A stretch of DNA of 64,000 nucleotides from Pandoraea vervacti. GTDB lineage: Bacteria > Pseudomonadota > Gammaproteobacteria > Burkholderiales > Burkholderiaceae. Location: positions 1,364,001 to 1,428,000 of the forward strand of contig NZ_CP010897.2 of assembly GCF_000934605.2 (NCBI RefSeq). Direction: 5' to 3'. The notes under the pieces were generated by a model. The model was not told the DNA's origin. It saw only the letters and a program-made list of their open reading frames with translations, and did not search any database. The position numbers and the translations under genes were made by a program. Positions 26,055 through 35,488 of this stretch are shown piece by piece; positions within the stretch are counted from its first letter, which is position 1, and the number at the start of each line of letters is the position of its first letter.

Positions 26055-27758
26055 ATGTCCGACCTGCAAACCTCGACCAACGAATCTTTCGCGGCGCTTT
26101 TCGAAGAGTCGCTTTCCCGTCAAGACATGCGTGCTGGTGAAGTCATCAGCGCTGAAGTCGTTCGGGTTGACCACAACTTCGTGGTCGTCAACGCCGGCCT
26201 CAAGTCCGAAGCGTACATCCCCATCGAAGAATTCCTGAATGATCAGGGCGAGGTCGAAGTTCAGGCCGGCGATTTCGTTTCCGTGGCGATCGACGCCCTG
26301 GAAAACGGCTACGGCGACACCGTGCTGTCGCGCGACAAGGCCAAGCGTCTGGCCTCGTGGCTGCAACTGGAAAAGGCCCTCGAATCGGGCGACCTCGTGA
26401 CCGGTACGATTACCGGCAAGGTCAAGGGCGGCCTGACCGTGATGGTCAACGGCATCCGTGCATTCCTGCCGGGTTCGCTGGTGGATACGCGTCCGGTCAA
26501 GGACACGACCCCGTACGAAGGCAAGACCCTCGAATTCAAGGTTATCAAGCTCGATCGCAAGCGCAACAACGTTGTGCTGTCGCGTCGTGCGGTGATCGAA
26601 GCCACCCAGGGTGAAGAGCGCGCCAAGCTGCTCGAAACGCTCAAGGAAGGCGCGATCGTCAAGGGCGTGGTCAAGAACATCACCGACTACGGCGCGTTCG
26701 TCGACCTCGGCGGCATCGATGGCCTGCTGCACATCACCGACATCGCATGGCGTCGCGTGCGTCACCCGAGCGAAGTTCTCTCGGTTGGCCAGGAAGTCAC
26801 CGCCAAGATCCTCAAGTTCGATCAAGAGAAGGGCCGTGTCTCGCTGGGCGTCAAGCAACTCGGCGAAGATCCGTGGGAAGGCATTGCTCGCCGTTACCCC
26901 CAAGGCACCCGCCTGTTCGGCAAGGTCACCAACATCACCGACTACGGCGCGTTCGTCGAAGTGGAATCGGGCATCGAAGGTCTGGTTCACGTGTCGGAAA
27001 TGGATTGGACCAACAAGAACGTTGCGCCGACCAAGGTTGTCCAGCTGGGCGACGAAGTCGAAGTCATGGTGCTCGAGATCGACGAAGACCGTCGTCGTAT
27101 CAGCCTCGGCATGAAGCAGTGCAAGCCGAACCCGTGGGATGACTTCTCGCGCAACTTCAAGAAGGGCGACAAGATCAAGGGCGCCATCAAGTCGATCACC
27201 GACTTTGGCGTGTTCATCGGTCTGCCTGGCGGCATCGACGGCCTGGTTCACCTCTCGGACCTGTCGTGGAGCGAAGCCGGCGAAGAAGCTGTTCGCAAGT
27301 ACAAGAAGGGCGACGAAGTCGAAGCCGTGGTTCTGGGCATCGACGTCGAGAAGGAACGCATCTCGCTGGGTATCAAGCAGCTCGAAGGCGACCCGTTCAA
27401 CACCTTCGTGGCGATCCACGACAAGGGCTCGATCGTTGACGGCACCATCAAGGCCGTTGACCCGAAGGGTGCTGTCGTCTCGCTGGGCGATGACGTCGAA
27501 GGCTACCTGCGCGCCTCGGAAATCTCGCACGACCGTGTGGAAGATGCCCGTAACGTGCTGAAGGAAGGCGAAGCCGTCAACGCAATGATCGTCAACATCG
27601 ATCGCAAGTCGCGCAACATCAACCTGTCGATCAAGGCCAAGGATTCGGCCGAACAACAGGAAGCGATGAGCAAGATGTCGTCGGATAGCTCGGCAGCGAG
27701 CGGCACCACGAACCTCGGTGCCCTGCTCAAGGCCAAGCTGGACAGCCAGAATCAGTAA
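26055..27758 (+). CDS. rpsA: 30S ribosomal protein S1
   Basis: A 567-residue RNA-binding protein with six S1 motifs. The repeats are visible as the ITDYGAFVDLGGIDGLLH, ITDYGAFVEVESGIEGLVH and ITDFGVFIGLPGGIDGLVH blocks and their neighbours. S1 binds leaders of mRNAs on the 30S subunit. No Shine-Dalgarno sequence precedes ATG 26055, as is usual for rpsA, which is controlled by its own product. It lies between cmk and ihfB in the order known from E. coli. Confidence 0.98.
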   Translation: MSDLQTSTNESFAALFEESLSRQDMRAGEVISAEVVRVDHNFVVVNAGLKSEAYIPIEEFLNDQGEVEVQAGDFVSVAIDALENGYGDTVLSRDKAKRLASWLQLEKALESGDLVTGTITGKVKGGLTVMVNGIRAFLPGSLVDTRPVKDTTPYEGKTLEFKVIKLDRKRNNVVLSRRAVIEATQGEERAKLLETLKEGAIVKGVVKNITDYGAFVDLGGIDGLLHITDIAWRRVRHPSEVLSVGQEVTAKILKFDQEKGRVSLGVKQLGEDPWEGIARRYPQGTRLFGKVTNITDYGAFVEVESGIEGLVHVSEMDWTNKNVAPTKVVQLGDEVEVMVLEIDEDRRRISLGMKQCKPNPWDDFSRNFKKGDKIKGAIKSITDFGVFIGLPGGIDGLVHLSDLSWSEAGEEAVRKYKKGDEVEAVVLGIDVEKERISLGIKQLEGDPFNTFVAIHDKGSIVDGTIKAVDPKGAVVSLGDDVEGYLRASEISHDRVEDARNVLKEGEAVNAMIVNIDRKSRNINLSIKAKDSAEQQEAMSKMSSDSSAASGTTNLGALLKAKLDSQNQ

Positions 27759-27770
27759 GGTCCAAGGCCT

Positions 27771-28064
27771 ATGACCAAGTCTGAATTGGTCAACCAGTTG
27801 GCGGCGCGGTTTCCCCAGTTGGTGCTCAAGGATGCCGATTTCGCGGTGAAGACGATTCTCGACGCGATGGCTGACGCGCTTGCGCGCGGTCATCGAATCG
27901 AAATCCGCGGTTTCGGCAGCTTCGGGCTCAACCGTCGGCCTCCGCGCGTCGGCCGCAATCCGAAGTCGGGCGAGAAAGTGATGGTGCCGGAGAAATTCGT
28001 GCCGCACTTCAAGCCCGGCAAGGAATTGCGAGAGCGGGTTGATCACAAGGCGTCGGACCAATAA
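27771..28064 (+). CDS. ihfB: integration host factor subunit beta
   Basis: A 97-residue DNA-bending protein. It starts MTKSELVNQLAARFPQL and has the HU/IHF signature GFGSFGLNRRPPRVGRNPKSGE, whose Pro sits at the tip of the arm that intercalates DNA. It pairs with IhfA (coded elsewhere) and bends DNA sharply. It starts 12 bp after rpsA and is followed at once by a strong terminator, so it ends the cmk-rpsA-ihfB unit. Confidence 0.97.
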   Translation: MTKSELVNQLAARFPQLVLKDADFAVKTILDAMADALARGHRIEIRGFGSFGLNRRPPRVGRNPKSGEKVMVPEKFVPHFKPGKELRERVDHKASDQ

Positions 28065-28090
28065 GGCCCTTTGGGATCTACTACGCAAGA

Positions 28091-28114
28091 AAAGCGCCTT
28101 CGGGCGCTTTTTTT
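28091..28114 (+). terminator. terminator after ihfB
   Basis: AAGCGCC TTCG GGCGCTT followed by a 7-T run. A UUCG tetraloop gives it high stability. Confidence 0.92.
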
Positions 28115-28312
28115 GTCTCTGGCGATCGGCGGTGAATCGCGCGTGCGGGGGATCGCCGTAAATGTGAAGCCCTTTGCAGTAACGACGCCTCGCGAAGTAC
28201 ATCCGGTACAATACGCCCACGTGCCGCCCCAGTGCGTTGGGCGCTTCGATGCCCTGTGCGGGCGGCCCAAGTTGCAAAACATACGGCAATCCTGCCGCAG
28301 GAGCCTTTCGGC

Positions 28313-28606
28313 ATGAAGCTGATTGTTTGGATCGTTCGTCTGATCGTGTTCGTGGTGTTGCTGTGCCTTGCGCTCGCCAACACTGGCGAGGTCACGTTGA
28401 ACCTGTTCCTGGGTCATACGTGGACGGCGCCGCTCATCATGATTGGCCTGGCGTTTTTTGTGGTCGGCGGCATCATCGGCGTACTTGCCACCTTACCCAG
28501 CCTGATGCGGCAACGCCTGGAACTGCGTCGTACGCGCCGCGACCTTGCGCGCGCCCAGCGCGACCCCGAGGCGAGCGATCAGCCGCCGATGCTGCCGCCG
28601 GTCTGA
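28313..28606 (+). CDS. lapA: LPS assembly protein A domain protein (DUF1049)
   Basis: A 97-residue inner-membrane protein with two helices (residues 5-22 and 42-65). The NTGEVTLNLFLGHTW loop between them is typical of LapA. A soluble basic tail follows (MRQRLELRRTRRDLARAQR). LapA works with LapB in regulating LPS synthesis. AGGAG lies 9 nt before ATG 28313; a longer frame from 28232 lacks this support. Confidence 0.87.
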   Translation: MKLIVWIVRLIVFVVLLCLALANTGEVTLNLFLGHTWTAPLIMIGLAFFVVGGIIGVLATLPSLMRQRLELRRTRRDLARAQRDPEASDQPPMLPPV

Positions 28607-28666
28607 CGCGGCGCGGCGCGCGACACTCGCCATCTTCATCGACTGTTTCAACGACAACACGCATTC

Positions 28667-29842
28667 ATGGAATTCGAGGTCTGGTGGCTTCTTGCCATCC
28701 CCGTGATCTTCGGCTGTGGCTGGGTGGCTGCGCGACTGGACTTGCGCAGCCTGCTCTCGGAGAGCCGCAATCTGCCGGCATCCTATTTCCGCGGTCTGAA
28801 TTTCCTGCTCAACGAGCAGCCGGACAAGGCAATCGATGCCTTTATCGAGGTCGCGAAACTCGACCCCGAGACGACCGAGCTGCACTTCGCGCTTGGCAGC
28901 CTGTTTCGCCGTCGCGGCGAGACGGAGCGCGCCATTCGCGTGCACCAGAATCTGCTCTCGCGCGACGATCTCCCGCAAGCCGACCAGGAGCATGCGCTCT
29001 ATGAACTCGGCCACGACTTCCTGAAGGCCGGGTTGCTCGATCGTGCAGAAGACGCCTTTGGCCGGTTGCATACCGGCGCGTATGCCAAGGCGGCCCAGCA
29101 CGCGAAACTCACCATCTACCAGATCGAGAAGGAATGGCGCAAGGCGCTCGCGGAAGCCGAAATGCTCAGCGATCTCGACCCTGCCGTGTCGTATCGCAAG
29201 GAGATTGCGCAGTTCCATTGCGAACTGGCGCAGGAAGCGCTGCAACGCAAGGACGTCGAAGCGGTCGGGCGCGAGCTGGACGCCGCACTCGCCGTCAATC
29301 CGGCGAATGTACGAGCGCCGCTTCTGCGTGGCGATATGCTCCTCGCAGCGGGGGACGCCGAAGGGGCACTGCGTGTGCTGCGCACGATCGAAGCGCAGAA
29401 TCCGATGTATCTCGGCCTGGCCGCCAAACGCGTGATGAAAGCGTACGAAGCGCTGGGACGGGCGCCGGAAGGACTGGCGATGTTGCGCGACGCACTGCGC
29501 AAGAATCCGTCGGACGATCTGCTTGAGATCGTCTACGAGAAGACGTTGTCGCTCGAAGGGCCGGAGGCCGCGCTCCAGTTGATGCGCGAACAGATGCATC
29601 GCGCGCCGAGCGCACCGGGCATGGCGCGCTTGCTTGAAGCGAATGCGGTGACCGCGCACGGCGATATGCAGTCCGATCTGCAACTCATGGGCAAGCTGAT
29701 TACGCAGCGGACCAAATCGTTGCCGCGCTACGTTTGCGACCAGTGTGGGTTCCGCGCCCGGCTTTTCTATTGGCAGTGCCCCGGCTGTAATGGCTGGGAG
29801 ACGTACACGCCGCGCCGTGCCGACGTGCCGGCAGCATCATAA
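28667..29842 (+). CDS. lapB: LPS assembly protein B (TPR protein)
   Basis: A 391-residue protein. A single N-terminal membrane helix (residues 5-22) anchors a cytoplasmic tetratricopeptide domain (about 35-330; for example PDKAIDAFIEVAKLDPETTELHF). The C-terminus is a rubredoxin-like zinc/iron site with two CxxC pairs (YVCDQCGF and WQCPGCNGWETY). In E. coli LapB (YciM) recruits FtsH to degrade LpxC, setting LPS levels. The start at 28667 is 60 bp after lapA, so the two are probably co-transcribed. It is followed by ugd and heptose genes. Confidence 0.93.
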   Translation: MEFEVWWLLAIPVIFGCGWVAARLDLRSLLSESRNLPASYFRGLNFLLNEQPDKAIDAFIEVAKLDPETTELHFALGSLFRRRGETERAIRVHQNLLSRDDLPQADQEHALYELGHDFLKAGLLDRAEDAFGRLHTGAYAKAAQHAKLTIYQIEKEWRKALAEAEMLSDLDPAVSYRKEIAQFHCELAQEALQRKDVEAVGRELDAALAVNPANVRAPLLRGDMLLAAGDAEGALRVLRTIEAQNPMYLGLAAKRVMKAYEALGRAPEGLAMLRDALRKNPSDDLLEIVYEKTLSLEGPEAALQLMREQMHRAPSAPGMARLLEANAVTAHGDMQSDLQLMGKLITQRTKSLPRYVCDQCGFRARLFYWQCPGCNGWETYTPRRADVPAAS

Positions 29843-29863
29843 GTTTCATAACATCGCAAAATC

Positions 29864-31237
29864 ATGAAGATCACCATCATCGGTTCCGGCTACGTCGGCC
29901 TTGTCACGGGCGCCTGTCTCGCAGACGTCGGCAACGACGTATTCTGCCTCGACGTCGATCCGCGCAAGATCGAGATCCTGAACAACGGCGGCGTGCCGAT
30001 CCACGAACCGGGTCTGCAGGAAGTCATCGCACGTAATCGCGAAGCCGGCCGGCTGCAATTCTCGACGGACGTCGAGGCCTCGGTCGCGCACGGCGACGTG
30101 CAATTCATCGCCGTGGGCACGCCTCCCGACGAAGACGGCTCGGCAGACCTGCAATACGTGGTCGCCGCCGCTCGCAACATTGGCCGCTACGCCAAGAGCT
30201 TCAAGGTCATCGTCGACAAGTCGACGGTCCCCGTCGGCACGGCCGACAAGGTGCGCGCAGCGGTGGCCGAGGAACTCGCCAAGCGCGGCGAAGACGTGAA
30301 GTTCTCCGTGGTCTCGAACCCCGAATTCCTGAAGGAAGGCGCGGCGGTGGACGACTTCATGCGCCCGGACCGTATCGTGATCGGTGTGGACGACGATGCC
30401 GACGGCCAGCAGGCGCGCGCCATGATGAAGCGTCTGTACTCGCCGTTCAACCGCAATCACGAGCGCACGCTGTACATGGATGTTCGCTCGGCGGAATTCA
30501 CGAAGTACGCCGCCAATGCCATGCTGGCCACGCGCATTTCGTTCATGAACGAACTCGCCAACCTTGCCGACCGCGTGGGCGTCGATATCGAAGACGTACG
30601 TCAGGGCATCGGCTCGGATCCGCGTATCGGTTACCACTTCCTCTACGCCGGTTGCGGATATGGTGGCTCCTGCTTCCCGAAGGACGTGCAGGCGCTCGTG
30701 CGCACCGCCGAAGACTACGGTTTGCCGCTGCGAATTCTCAACGCCGTGGAAGCCGTCAACGAGACGCAAAAGACCGTGTTGATCGACAAGATCGTCGCGC
30801 GTCTGGGCGATGATCTCAAGGACAAGACGTTTGCGTTGTGGGGGCTGGCGTTCAAGCCGAATACCGACGACATGCGCGAAGCGCCGAGCCGCCGCGTGAT
30901 CGCGGAGCTGGTGCGTCGCGGTGCGCGCGTGCGTGCATACGATCCCGTGGCCCTCGAAGAGGCGCGTCGTGTTGTGGCGCTGGACTTCGCCGACGATGCG
31001 CAGGCGCACAGCCGCGTCGAATTCTGTGCAACGCAGAACGACACGCTGAGCGGCGCAGACGCTCTGGTCATCGTCACCGAATGGAAGGCTTTCCGCAGCC
31101 CCGACTTCGCCAAGGTGAAGTCCGCGTTGTCGCTGCCGTTGATTTTCGACGGCCGTAACCTGTACGAGCCGGAAGCCATGCAGGAACTGGGCATCGAGTA
31201 TCACGCCATCGGCCGCGGGCTGAGCGAGTCCGCTTGA
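29864..31237 (+). CDS. ugd: UDP-glucose 6-dehydrogenase
   Basis: A 457-residue enzyme that oxidises UDP-glucose to UDP-glucuronate in two NAD-linked steps. The Rossmann motif is GSGYVGLVTGACLAD near the N-terminus. The catalytic Cys is in YGGSCFPKDVQAL and the conserved Lys and Asn in EFTKYAANAMLATRISFMNEL. The product feeds aminoarabinose and acidic polysaccharide synthesis. It starts 21 bp after lapB and is followed 17 bp later by hldA, forming an envelope gene run. Confidence 0.96.
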   Translation: MKITIIGSGYVGLVTGACLADVGNDVFCLDVDPRKIEILNNGGVPIHEPGLQEVIARNREAGRLQFSTDVEASVAHGDVQFIAVGTPPDEDGSADLQYVVAAARNIGRYAKSFKVIVDKSTVPVGTADKVRAAVAEELAKRGEDVKFSVVSNPEFLKEGAAVDDFMRPDRIVIGVDDDADGQQARAMMKRLYSPFNRNHERTLYMDVRSAEFTKYAANAMLATRISFMNELANLADRVGVDIEDVRQGIGSDPRIGYHFLYAGCGYGGSCFPKDVQALVRTAEDYGLPLRILNAVEAVNETQKTVLIDKIVARLGDDLKDKTFALWGLAFKPNTDDMREAPSRRVIAELVRRGARVRAYDPVALEEARRVVALDFADDAQAHSRVEFCATQNDTLSGADALVIVTEWKAFRSPDFAKVKSALSLPLIFDGRNLYEPEAMQELGIEYHAIGRGLSESA

Positions 31238-31254
31238 ATTTCGGGGAACGACGC

Positions 31255-32244
31255 ATGACTTCGACGGCAACTTCGCTCACCCGCACGGTTCAGGCGCCTG
31301 GCGTGCCCAAGGTGGCCCGTGAGGCATTCAGCCACGCACGCGTGCTGATCGTTGGCGACGTGATGCTCGACCGCTACTGGTTTGGCGACGTCAATCGCAT
31401 TTCGCCGGAAGCGCCCGTGCCGGTCGTTCACGTCAAGCGCAATGAGGAACGTCTCGGCGGCGCAGCGAACGTGGCGCTCAACGCGACGTCACTCGGCGCA
31501 CAGGCCGGTCTGCTTTGCGTGCTCGGCGAGGACGAACCGGCCGAGCGCGTGGTCGACATGCTCGATGCGAGCGGCGTGACGGCGTTCGTGACGCGCGATG
31601 CCGATCTGGCTACCACCATCAAGCTGCGCATCGTGTCGCGTCAGCAACAATTGCTGCGCATCGACTTCGAAAATCAGCCGGCGCGCGAAGTGCTGCTCGC
31701 TGTGCTCGATCAGTATCGTCAATTGCTCCCGAGCTATGACGTCGTGCTGCTCTCGGACTACGCCAAGGGCGGTCTGACGCATGTGCAGCCCATGATCGAG
31801 GCGGCGCGCGCGGCGGGCAAGCCCGTGCTGGTGGATCCGAAGGGCAGCGATTACGAGCGTTACCGTGGGGCGACCATCCTCACGCCGAATCGCGCCGAGT
31901 TGCAGCAGGTCGTGGGCGTATGGCGCTCGGAGGATGACCTGACTTCGCGCGCGCAGAATCTGCGCGAGTCGCTGGGACTCGAAGCGCTGCTGCTCACGCG
32001 TTCCGAAGAGGGCATGACGCTGTTCACGGAGGGCGGCGCACTGCACGTGCCTGCGCAGGCGCGCGAGGTGTATGACGTCTCCGGCGCGGGCGACACCGTG
32101 ATCGCTACGCTGGCCGCGTCGCTATCGGCCGGTCTGCCGTTGCCGCAGGCGGTCGTGCTCGCCAACCGCGCGGGCAGTATCGTCGTGGGCAAACTGGGCA
32201 CCGCGACCGTCGACTACAACGAACTCTTTTCCGACCTGACATGA
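31255..32244 (+). CDS. hldA: D-glycero-beta-D-manno-heptose-7-phosphate kinase
   Basis: A 329-residue ribokinase-fold kinase for LPS core heptose synthesis. It has VGDVMLDRYWFGDVNRISPEAPVP near the N-terminus, KRNEERLGGAANVALN, and the PfkB signature VSGAGDTVIATLAA with the catalytic Asp. The cytidylyltransferase half of E. coli HldE is absent, so this is the one-domain form (RfaE1). ATG 31255 follows GGGGAA; an upstream TTG at 31234 is in frame. The stop overlaps the start of hldD (ATGA at 32241). Confidence 0.94.
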   Translation: MTSTATSLTRTVQAPGVPKVAREAFSHARVLIVGDVMLDRYWFGDVNRISPEAPVPVVHVKRNEERLGGAANVALNATSLGAQAGLLCVLGEDEPAERVVDMLDASGVTAFVTRDADLATTIKLRIVSRQQQLLRIDFENQPAREVLLAVLDQYRQLLPSYDVVLLSDYAKGGLTHVQPMIEAARAAGKPVLVDPKGSDYERYRGATILTPNRAELQQVVGVWRSEDDLTSRAQNLRESLGLEALLLTRSEEGMTLFTEGGALHVPAQAREVYDVSGAGDTVIATLAASLSAGLPLPQAVVLANRAGSIVVGKLGTATVDYNELFSDLT

Positions 32245-33245
32245 CCATCATCGTGACGGGCGCTGCGGGCTTCATCGGCGCCAACATCGTCAAAGCCCTC
32301 AATGAGCGCGGAGAGACCGACATCGTCGCGGTCGATAACCTCACGCGCGCCGACAAATTCCGCAATCTCGTCGATTGCGAGATCAGCGATTACCTCGACA
32401 AGACCGACTTCGTGGCGCGTTTCCAGCGTCGGGAATTCGGTCGCGTGCGCGCGATTTTCCATGAGGGCGCCTGCTCCGACACGATGGAGACGGACGGCCG
32501 CTACATGATGGAGAACAACTTCCGCTACACGCGCGCGTTGTTCGAGTCGTGCCAGTCGCAGACCGTGCCGTTCCTCTATGCGTCGTCGGCGGCGACCTAT
32601 GGCGCGTCGGAGACGTTCGTGGAGACGCGTGAGTACGAGAAGCCGCTGAATGTCTATGGCTACTCGAAGTTTCTGTTCGACCAGATCGTTCGACGCGCGA
32701 TGCGCGATGCCGGCGGCAAGTTGCCGAGTCAGGTCGCGGGCTTCCGTTACTTCAACGTCTACGGGCCGCGCGAGGCGCACAAGGGCCGTATGGCGTCGGT
32801 GGCGTTCCATAACTTCAACGAATTCCGCGCCAATGGCCGTGTGAAGCTCTTCGGCGAGTACAACGGCTACGCCGCCGGTACGCAAAGCCGTGACTTCGTG
32901 TCGGTCGAGGATGTCGTGAAGGTTAACCTGCATTTCTTCGATCATCCGGAGCGCAGCGGCATCTTCAACCTCGGCACGGGGCGCGCGCAGCCGTTCAACG
33001 ATATTGCCGTCGCCGTGATCAATACGTTGCGCGAAGAGGCTGGCGAAGCGCCGCTCTCGCTCGACGAAATGGTGAAGCAGGGCATCGTCGAGTACATTCC
33101 GTTCCCGGACGCGCTTCGCGGCAAGTATCAGTGCTTCACGCAGGCGAGCATTGAACACCTGCGTACCGCCGGTGGGTATCCGCAACCCTTCTTCACGGTG
33201 GGCGAAGGCGTTTCGCGTTACGTGCGGTGGCTGCTCGCGCAGTAG
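32241..33245 (+). CDS. hldD: ADP-L-glycero-D-manno-heptose 6-epimerase
   Basis: A 334-residue NADP-dependent epimerase of the short-chain dehydrogenase family. It starts TIIVTGAAGFIGANIVKAL (Rossmann loop). The catalytic pair is in NVYGYSKFLFDQ. RYFNVYGPREAHKG and QSRDFVSVEDVVKVNL are sugar-binding segments. It makes ADP-L-glycero-D-manno-heptose for the inner LPS core. Translation is coupled to hldA. A terminator follows 29 bp after the stop. Confidence 0.96.
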   Translation: MTIIVTGAAGFIGANIVKALNERGETDIVAVDNLTRADKFRNLVDCEISDYLDKTDFVARFQRREFGRVRAIFHEGACSDTMETDGRYMMENNFRYTRALFESCQSQTVPFLYASSAATYGASETFVETREYEKPLNVYGYSKFLFDQIVRRAMRDAGGKLPSQVAGFRYFNVYGPREAHKGRMASVAFHNFNEFRANGRVKLFGEYNGYAAGTQSRDFVSVEDVVKVNLHFFDHPERSGIFNLGTGRAQPFNDIAVAVINTLREEAGEAPLSLDEMVKQGIVEYIPFPDALRGKYQCFTQASIEHLRTAGGYPQPFFTVGEGVSRYVRWLLAQ

Positions 33246-33273
33246 GTTCGCACGGCATCGATACCTGACGACA

Positions 33274-33302
33274 CGGGGAGCCAGACGGCTCCCCGCGTTG
33301 TT
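33274..33302 (+). terminator. terminator after hldD
   Basis: CGGGGAGCC (33274-33282) pairs with GGCTCCCCG (33287-33295), loop AGAC, then CGTTGTTTT. Ends the lapA-to-hldD run. Confidence 0.82.
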
Positions 33303-33509
33303 TTCTGGGCACGGGGCAAGGGGACGGGGTATGCGCAGGGCGCAGGACAGCCGGGGCAAGACGCCGCACGATAAGGACGGCGGTATGTCATCCTGGGGCA
33401 GACTGAGGCGTTAACGGTGTATCGGGGATATCCGATGGCGCTATCGAAGCTGTCGACGGTATCGAAGGTATCAGGGTATCGGCCCGAGTGACCTTTCAAG
33501 GAACAGATC

Positions 33510-34358
33510 ATGCTTCGCAAACTCTTGCTGGCGGTTGTTACCTTTTTTGCCCTGTGCGGTCTGGCCATGGCCGCTGTAGACATCAATACCGCCGATCAGG
33601 CGCAGCTCGAGACGCTCAAGGGCATCGGGCCGGTCAAATCCAAGGCCATCATCGACGAGCGGAATGCCCACGGGCCGTACAAGGACGCCGACGATGTCGC
33701 CAAGCGCGTCAAGGGGCTCGGCGCCAAGTCCGTGTCGTCTCTGCAAGCCGAAGGGATGACCATCGGCGGGAAGGGCGGTGCCGCGGCACCGGCAACGCCC
33801 GCAGCTTCCACGAGGACGCCAGCGGCGAGCCCCGCACCGACACCGGCACCGGTTCCGGAAAAGCCGACGCCTTCCGTGGCTCAAACGCCAGCAGCACCGG
33901 CTTCGCCGACCAAGCCGGCCAAGCCAACCAATGCTGCAAATTCCGCCAACCCGGCAAAAGCCGCACCGACCGCACCTGCCGCAACCCCCGCAACACCCGC
34001 AACACCCGTGACATCGGCGCCCGCGCCGGCCACGGCCACGCAAACGACGCCGACCCCCACGCCGTCTGCGGCACCGACGCCGACCCCTGCCTCGGCCGGG
34101 CCGACCGCTATTCCGGCGAAACCGGCTGCGACGCCCTTACCGGCAGCCCCAGCGGCGGGCGCGGCTGACGCCAAGGCGTCCAAGTCCCGGAAGTCGAAGG
34201 ACACCAAGGCGAGCGACGCTCCCAAGAGCGGCGCACCGGTCGCGGCGGCCCCTGCGACGGCATCCGCACCGGCTGCGCCCGCCGATGCCGCCTCGTCGAA
34301 GTCATCCAAATCGAAGAAGGCCAAGGCGCCGGCAGCGGCAAGCGCGCCGAAGCTCTGA
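33510..34358 (+). CDS. ComEA-like helix-hairpin-helix protein with long low-complexity tail
   Basis: A 282-residue exported protein. Residues 1-21 form a signal peptide. Residues 22-85 hold one ComEA-type helix-hairpin-helix pair (VDINTADQAQLETLKGIGPVKSKAIIDER), which binds DNA in natural-uptake systems. From residue 90 on the sequence is almost only Ala, Pro, Thr and Ser, then becomes Lys/Ser-rich (KASKSRKSKDTKASD, SSKSSKSKKAKA) and ends PKL. Typical ComEA-like proteins of this group end soon after the hairpin. Basic Lys repeats recall histone-H1-like tails. No competence genes are near. The symbol is left blank because a role in uptake is not shown. Confidence 0.85.
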   Translation: MLRKLLLAVVTFFALCGLAMAAVDINTADQAQLETLKGIGPVKSKAIIDERNAHGPYKDADDVAKRVKGLGAKSVSSLQAEGMTIGGKGGAAAPATPAASTRTPAASPAPTPAPVPEKPTPSVAQTPAAPASPTKPAKPTNAANSANPAKAAPTAPAATPATPATPVTSAPAPATATQTTPTPTPSAAPTPTPASAGPTAIPAKPAATPLPAAPAAGAADAKASKSRKSKDTKASDAPKSGAPVAAAPATASAPAAPADAASSKSSKSKKAKAPAAASAPKL

Positions 34359-34484
34359 CGCCCCACAAGCGGCAAATCGCCGGGCGTGCGCCGATGCGTC
34401 GCCCGGCCCGCAGACCGCAGCCTGAGCGCGCGGATGGCCGGTGGATTAGAATGTTTCGATTCCCGACCGAAAAAGCTTAGCGCA

Positions 34485-35387
34485 ATGGCCTATAAGACTA
34501 TCGAAGACACCATCGGCAACACGCCGCTGGTGCAATTGGTGCGTTTGCCCGACGACGAAATTCGCCGCCGCAACAACGTGATTCTCGGCAAGCTCGAGGG
34601 CAACAATCCGGCGGGGTCGGTAAAGGATCGTCCGGCGCTGTCGATGATCAAGCACGCGGAGTTGCGCGGACGCATCAAGCCGGGCGACACGCTGATCGAG
34701 GCGACCTCCGGCAATACCGGCATTGCGCTGGCGATGGCAGCGGCCATTCGTGGCTACAAGATGGTCCTCATCATGCCGGAAGACCTCTCCATCGAGCGTC
34801 GTCAGAGCATGGGCGCATACGGCGCGCAGATCATCCTCACGCCGGTCAAGGGCGGCATGGAATATGCCCGTGACCTCGCCGAGCAGATGCAACGTGATGG
34901 ACGCGGCATCATCCTCGATCAATTCGCCAACCCGGATAACCCGCTCGCGCATTACGAGAGCACCGGTCCGGAGATCTGGCGCGACACCGAAGGCCGTGTC
35001 ACCCACTTCGTCTCGGCCATGGGCACCACGGGCACGATCATGGGGGTGTCGCAGTACCTGAAGGAACAGAGCGAGGCGGTCCAGATCATTGGCGCGGAGC
35101 CGGCGGAAGGCTCGCGCATTCCCGGCATTCGCAAGTGGCCGGAAGCCTATCTGCCGAAGATCTTCGACCGGGCGCGTGTCGATCGCACCGTCTCGGTGAC
35201 TCAGGCCGACGCGGAAATCATGGCCCGCCGACTCGCCGCGGAAGAAGGCATTTTCTGCGGCATCTCGGCCGCCGGCGCATGCCAGATTGCGCTGAATCTG
35301 GCGCACGAAGTCGAGAACGCAACCATCGTGTTCGTCGTTTGCGATCGTGGCGACAGGTATCTGTCGACGGGCGTATTTCCGGCGTAA
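34485..35387 (+). CDS. cysM: cysteine synthase B
   Basis: A 300-residue PLP enzyme that makes cysteine from O-acetylserine and sulfide or thiosulfate. The PLP lysine is in NNPAGSVKDRPAL, the phosphate loop is ATSGNTGIALA, and the QFANPDNPLAHYESTGPEIW segment matches CysM rather than CysK. The end (VVCDRGDRYLSTGVFPA) is the family C-terminus. ATG 34485 starts at homology; the frame is open to 34386. A terminator follows 30 bp after the stop. Confidence 0.95.
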   Translation: MAYKTIEDTIGNTPLVQLVRLPDDEIRRRNNVILGKLEGNNPAGSVKDRPALSMIKHAELRGRIKPGDTLIEATSGNTGIALAMAAAIRGYKMVLIMPEDLSIERRQSMGAYGAQIILTPVKGGMEYARDLAEQMQRDGRGIILDQFANPDNPLAHYESTGPEIWRDTEGRVTHFVSAMGTTGTIMGVSQYLKEQSEAVQIIGAEPAEGSRIPGIRKWPEAYLPKIFDRARVDRTVSVTQADAEIMARRLAAEEGIFCGISAAGACQIALNLAHEVENATIVFVVCDRGDRYLSTGVFPA

Positions 35388-35410
35388 TCGCGAGCGCTGC
35401 AACGCCAACG

Positions 35411-35437
35411 AAAACGGGACCCTGAGGTCCCGTTTTT
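35411..35437 (+). terminator. terminator after cysM
   Basis: ACGGGACC and GGTCCCGT with loop CTGA, A-run before and T-run after. It can act for cysM and for mltB, which converges on it. Confidence 0.9.
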
Positions 35438-35488
35438 CATGATGACAGCGAGGATCGCGGGCACGCCGGGCCCATCGGTCCCCCGGCG

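Noticed and set aside
26034..28289. A 751-codon minus-strand frame over rpsA and ihfB
   Set aside because: Antisense to two highly conserved genes; repetitive only because the S1 domains repeat.
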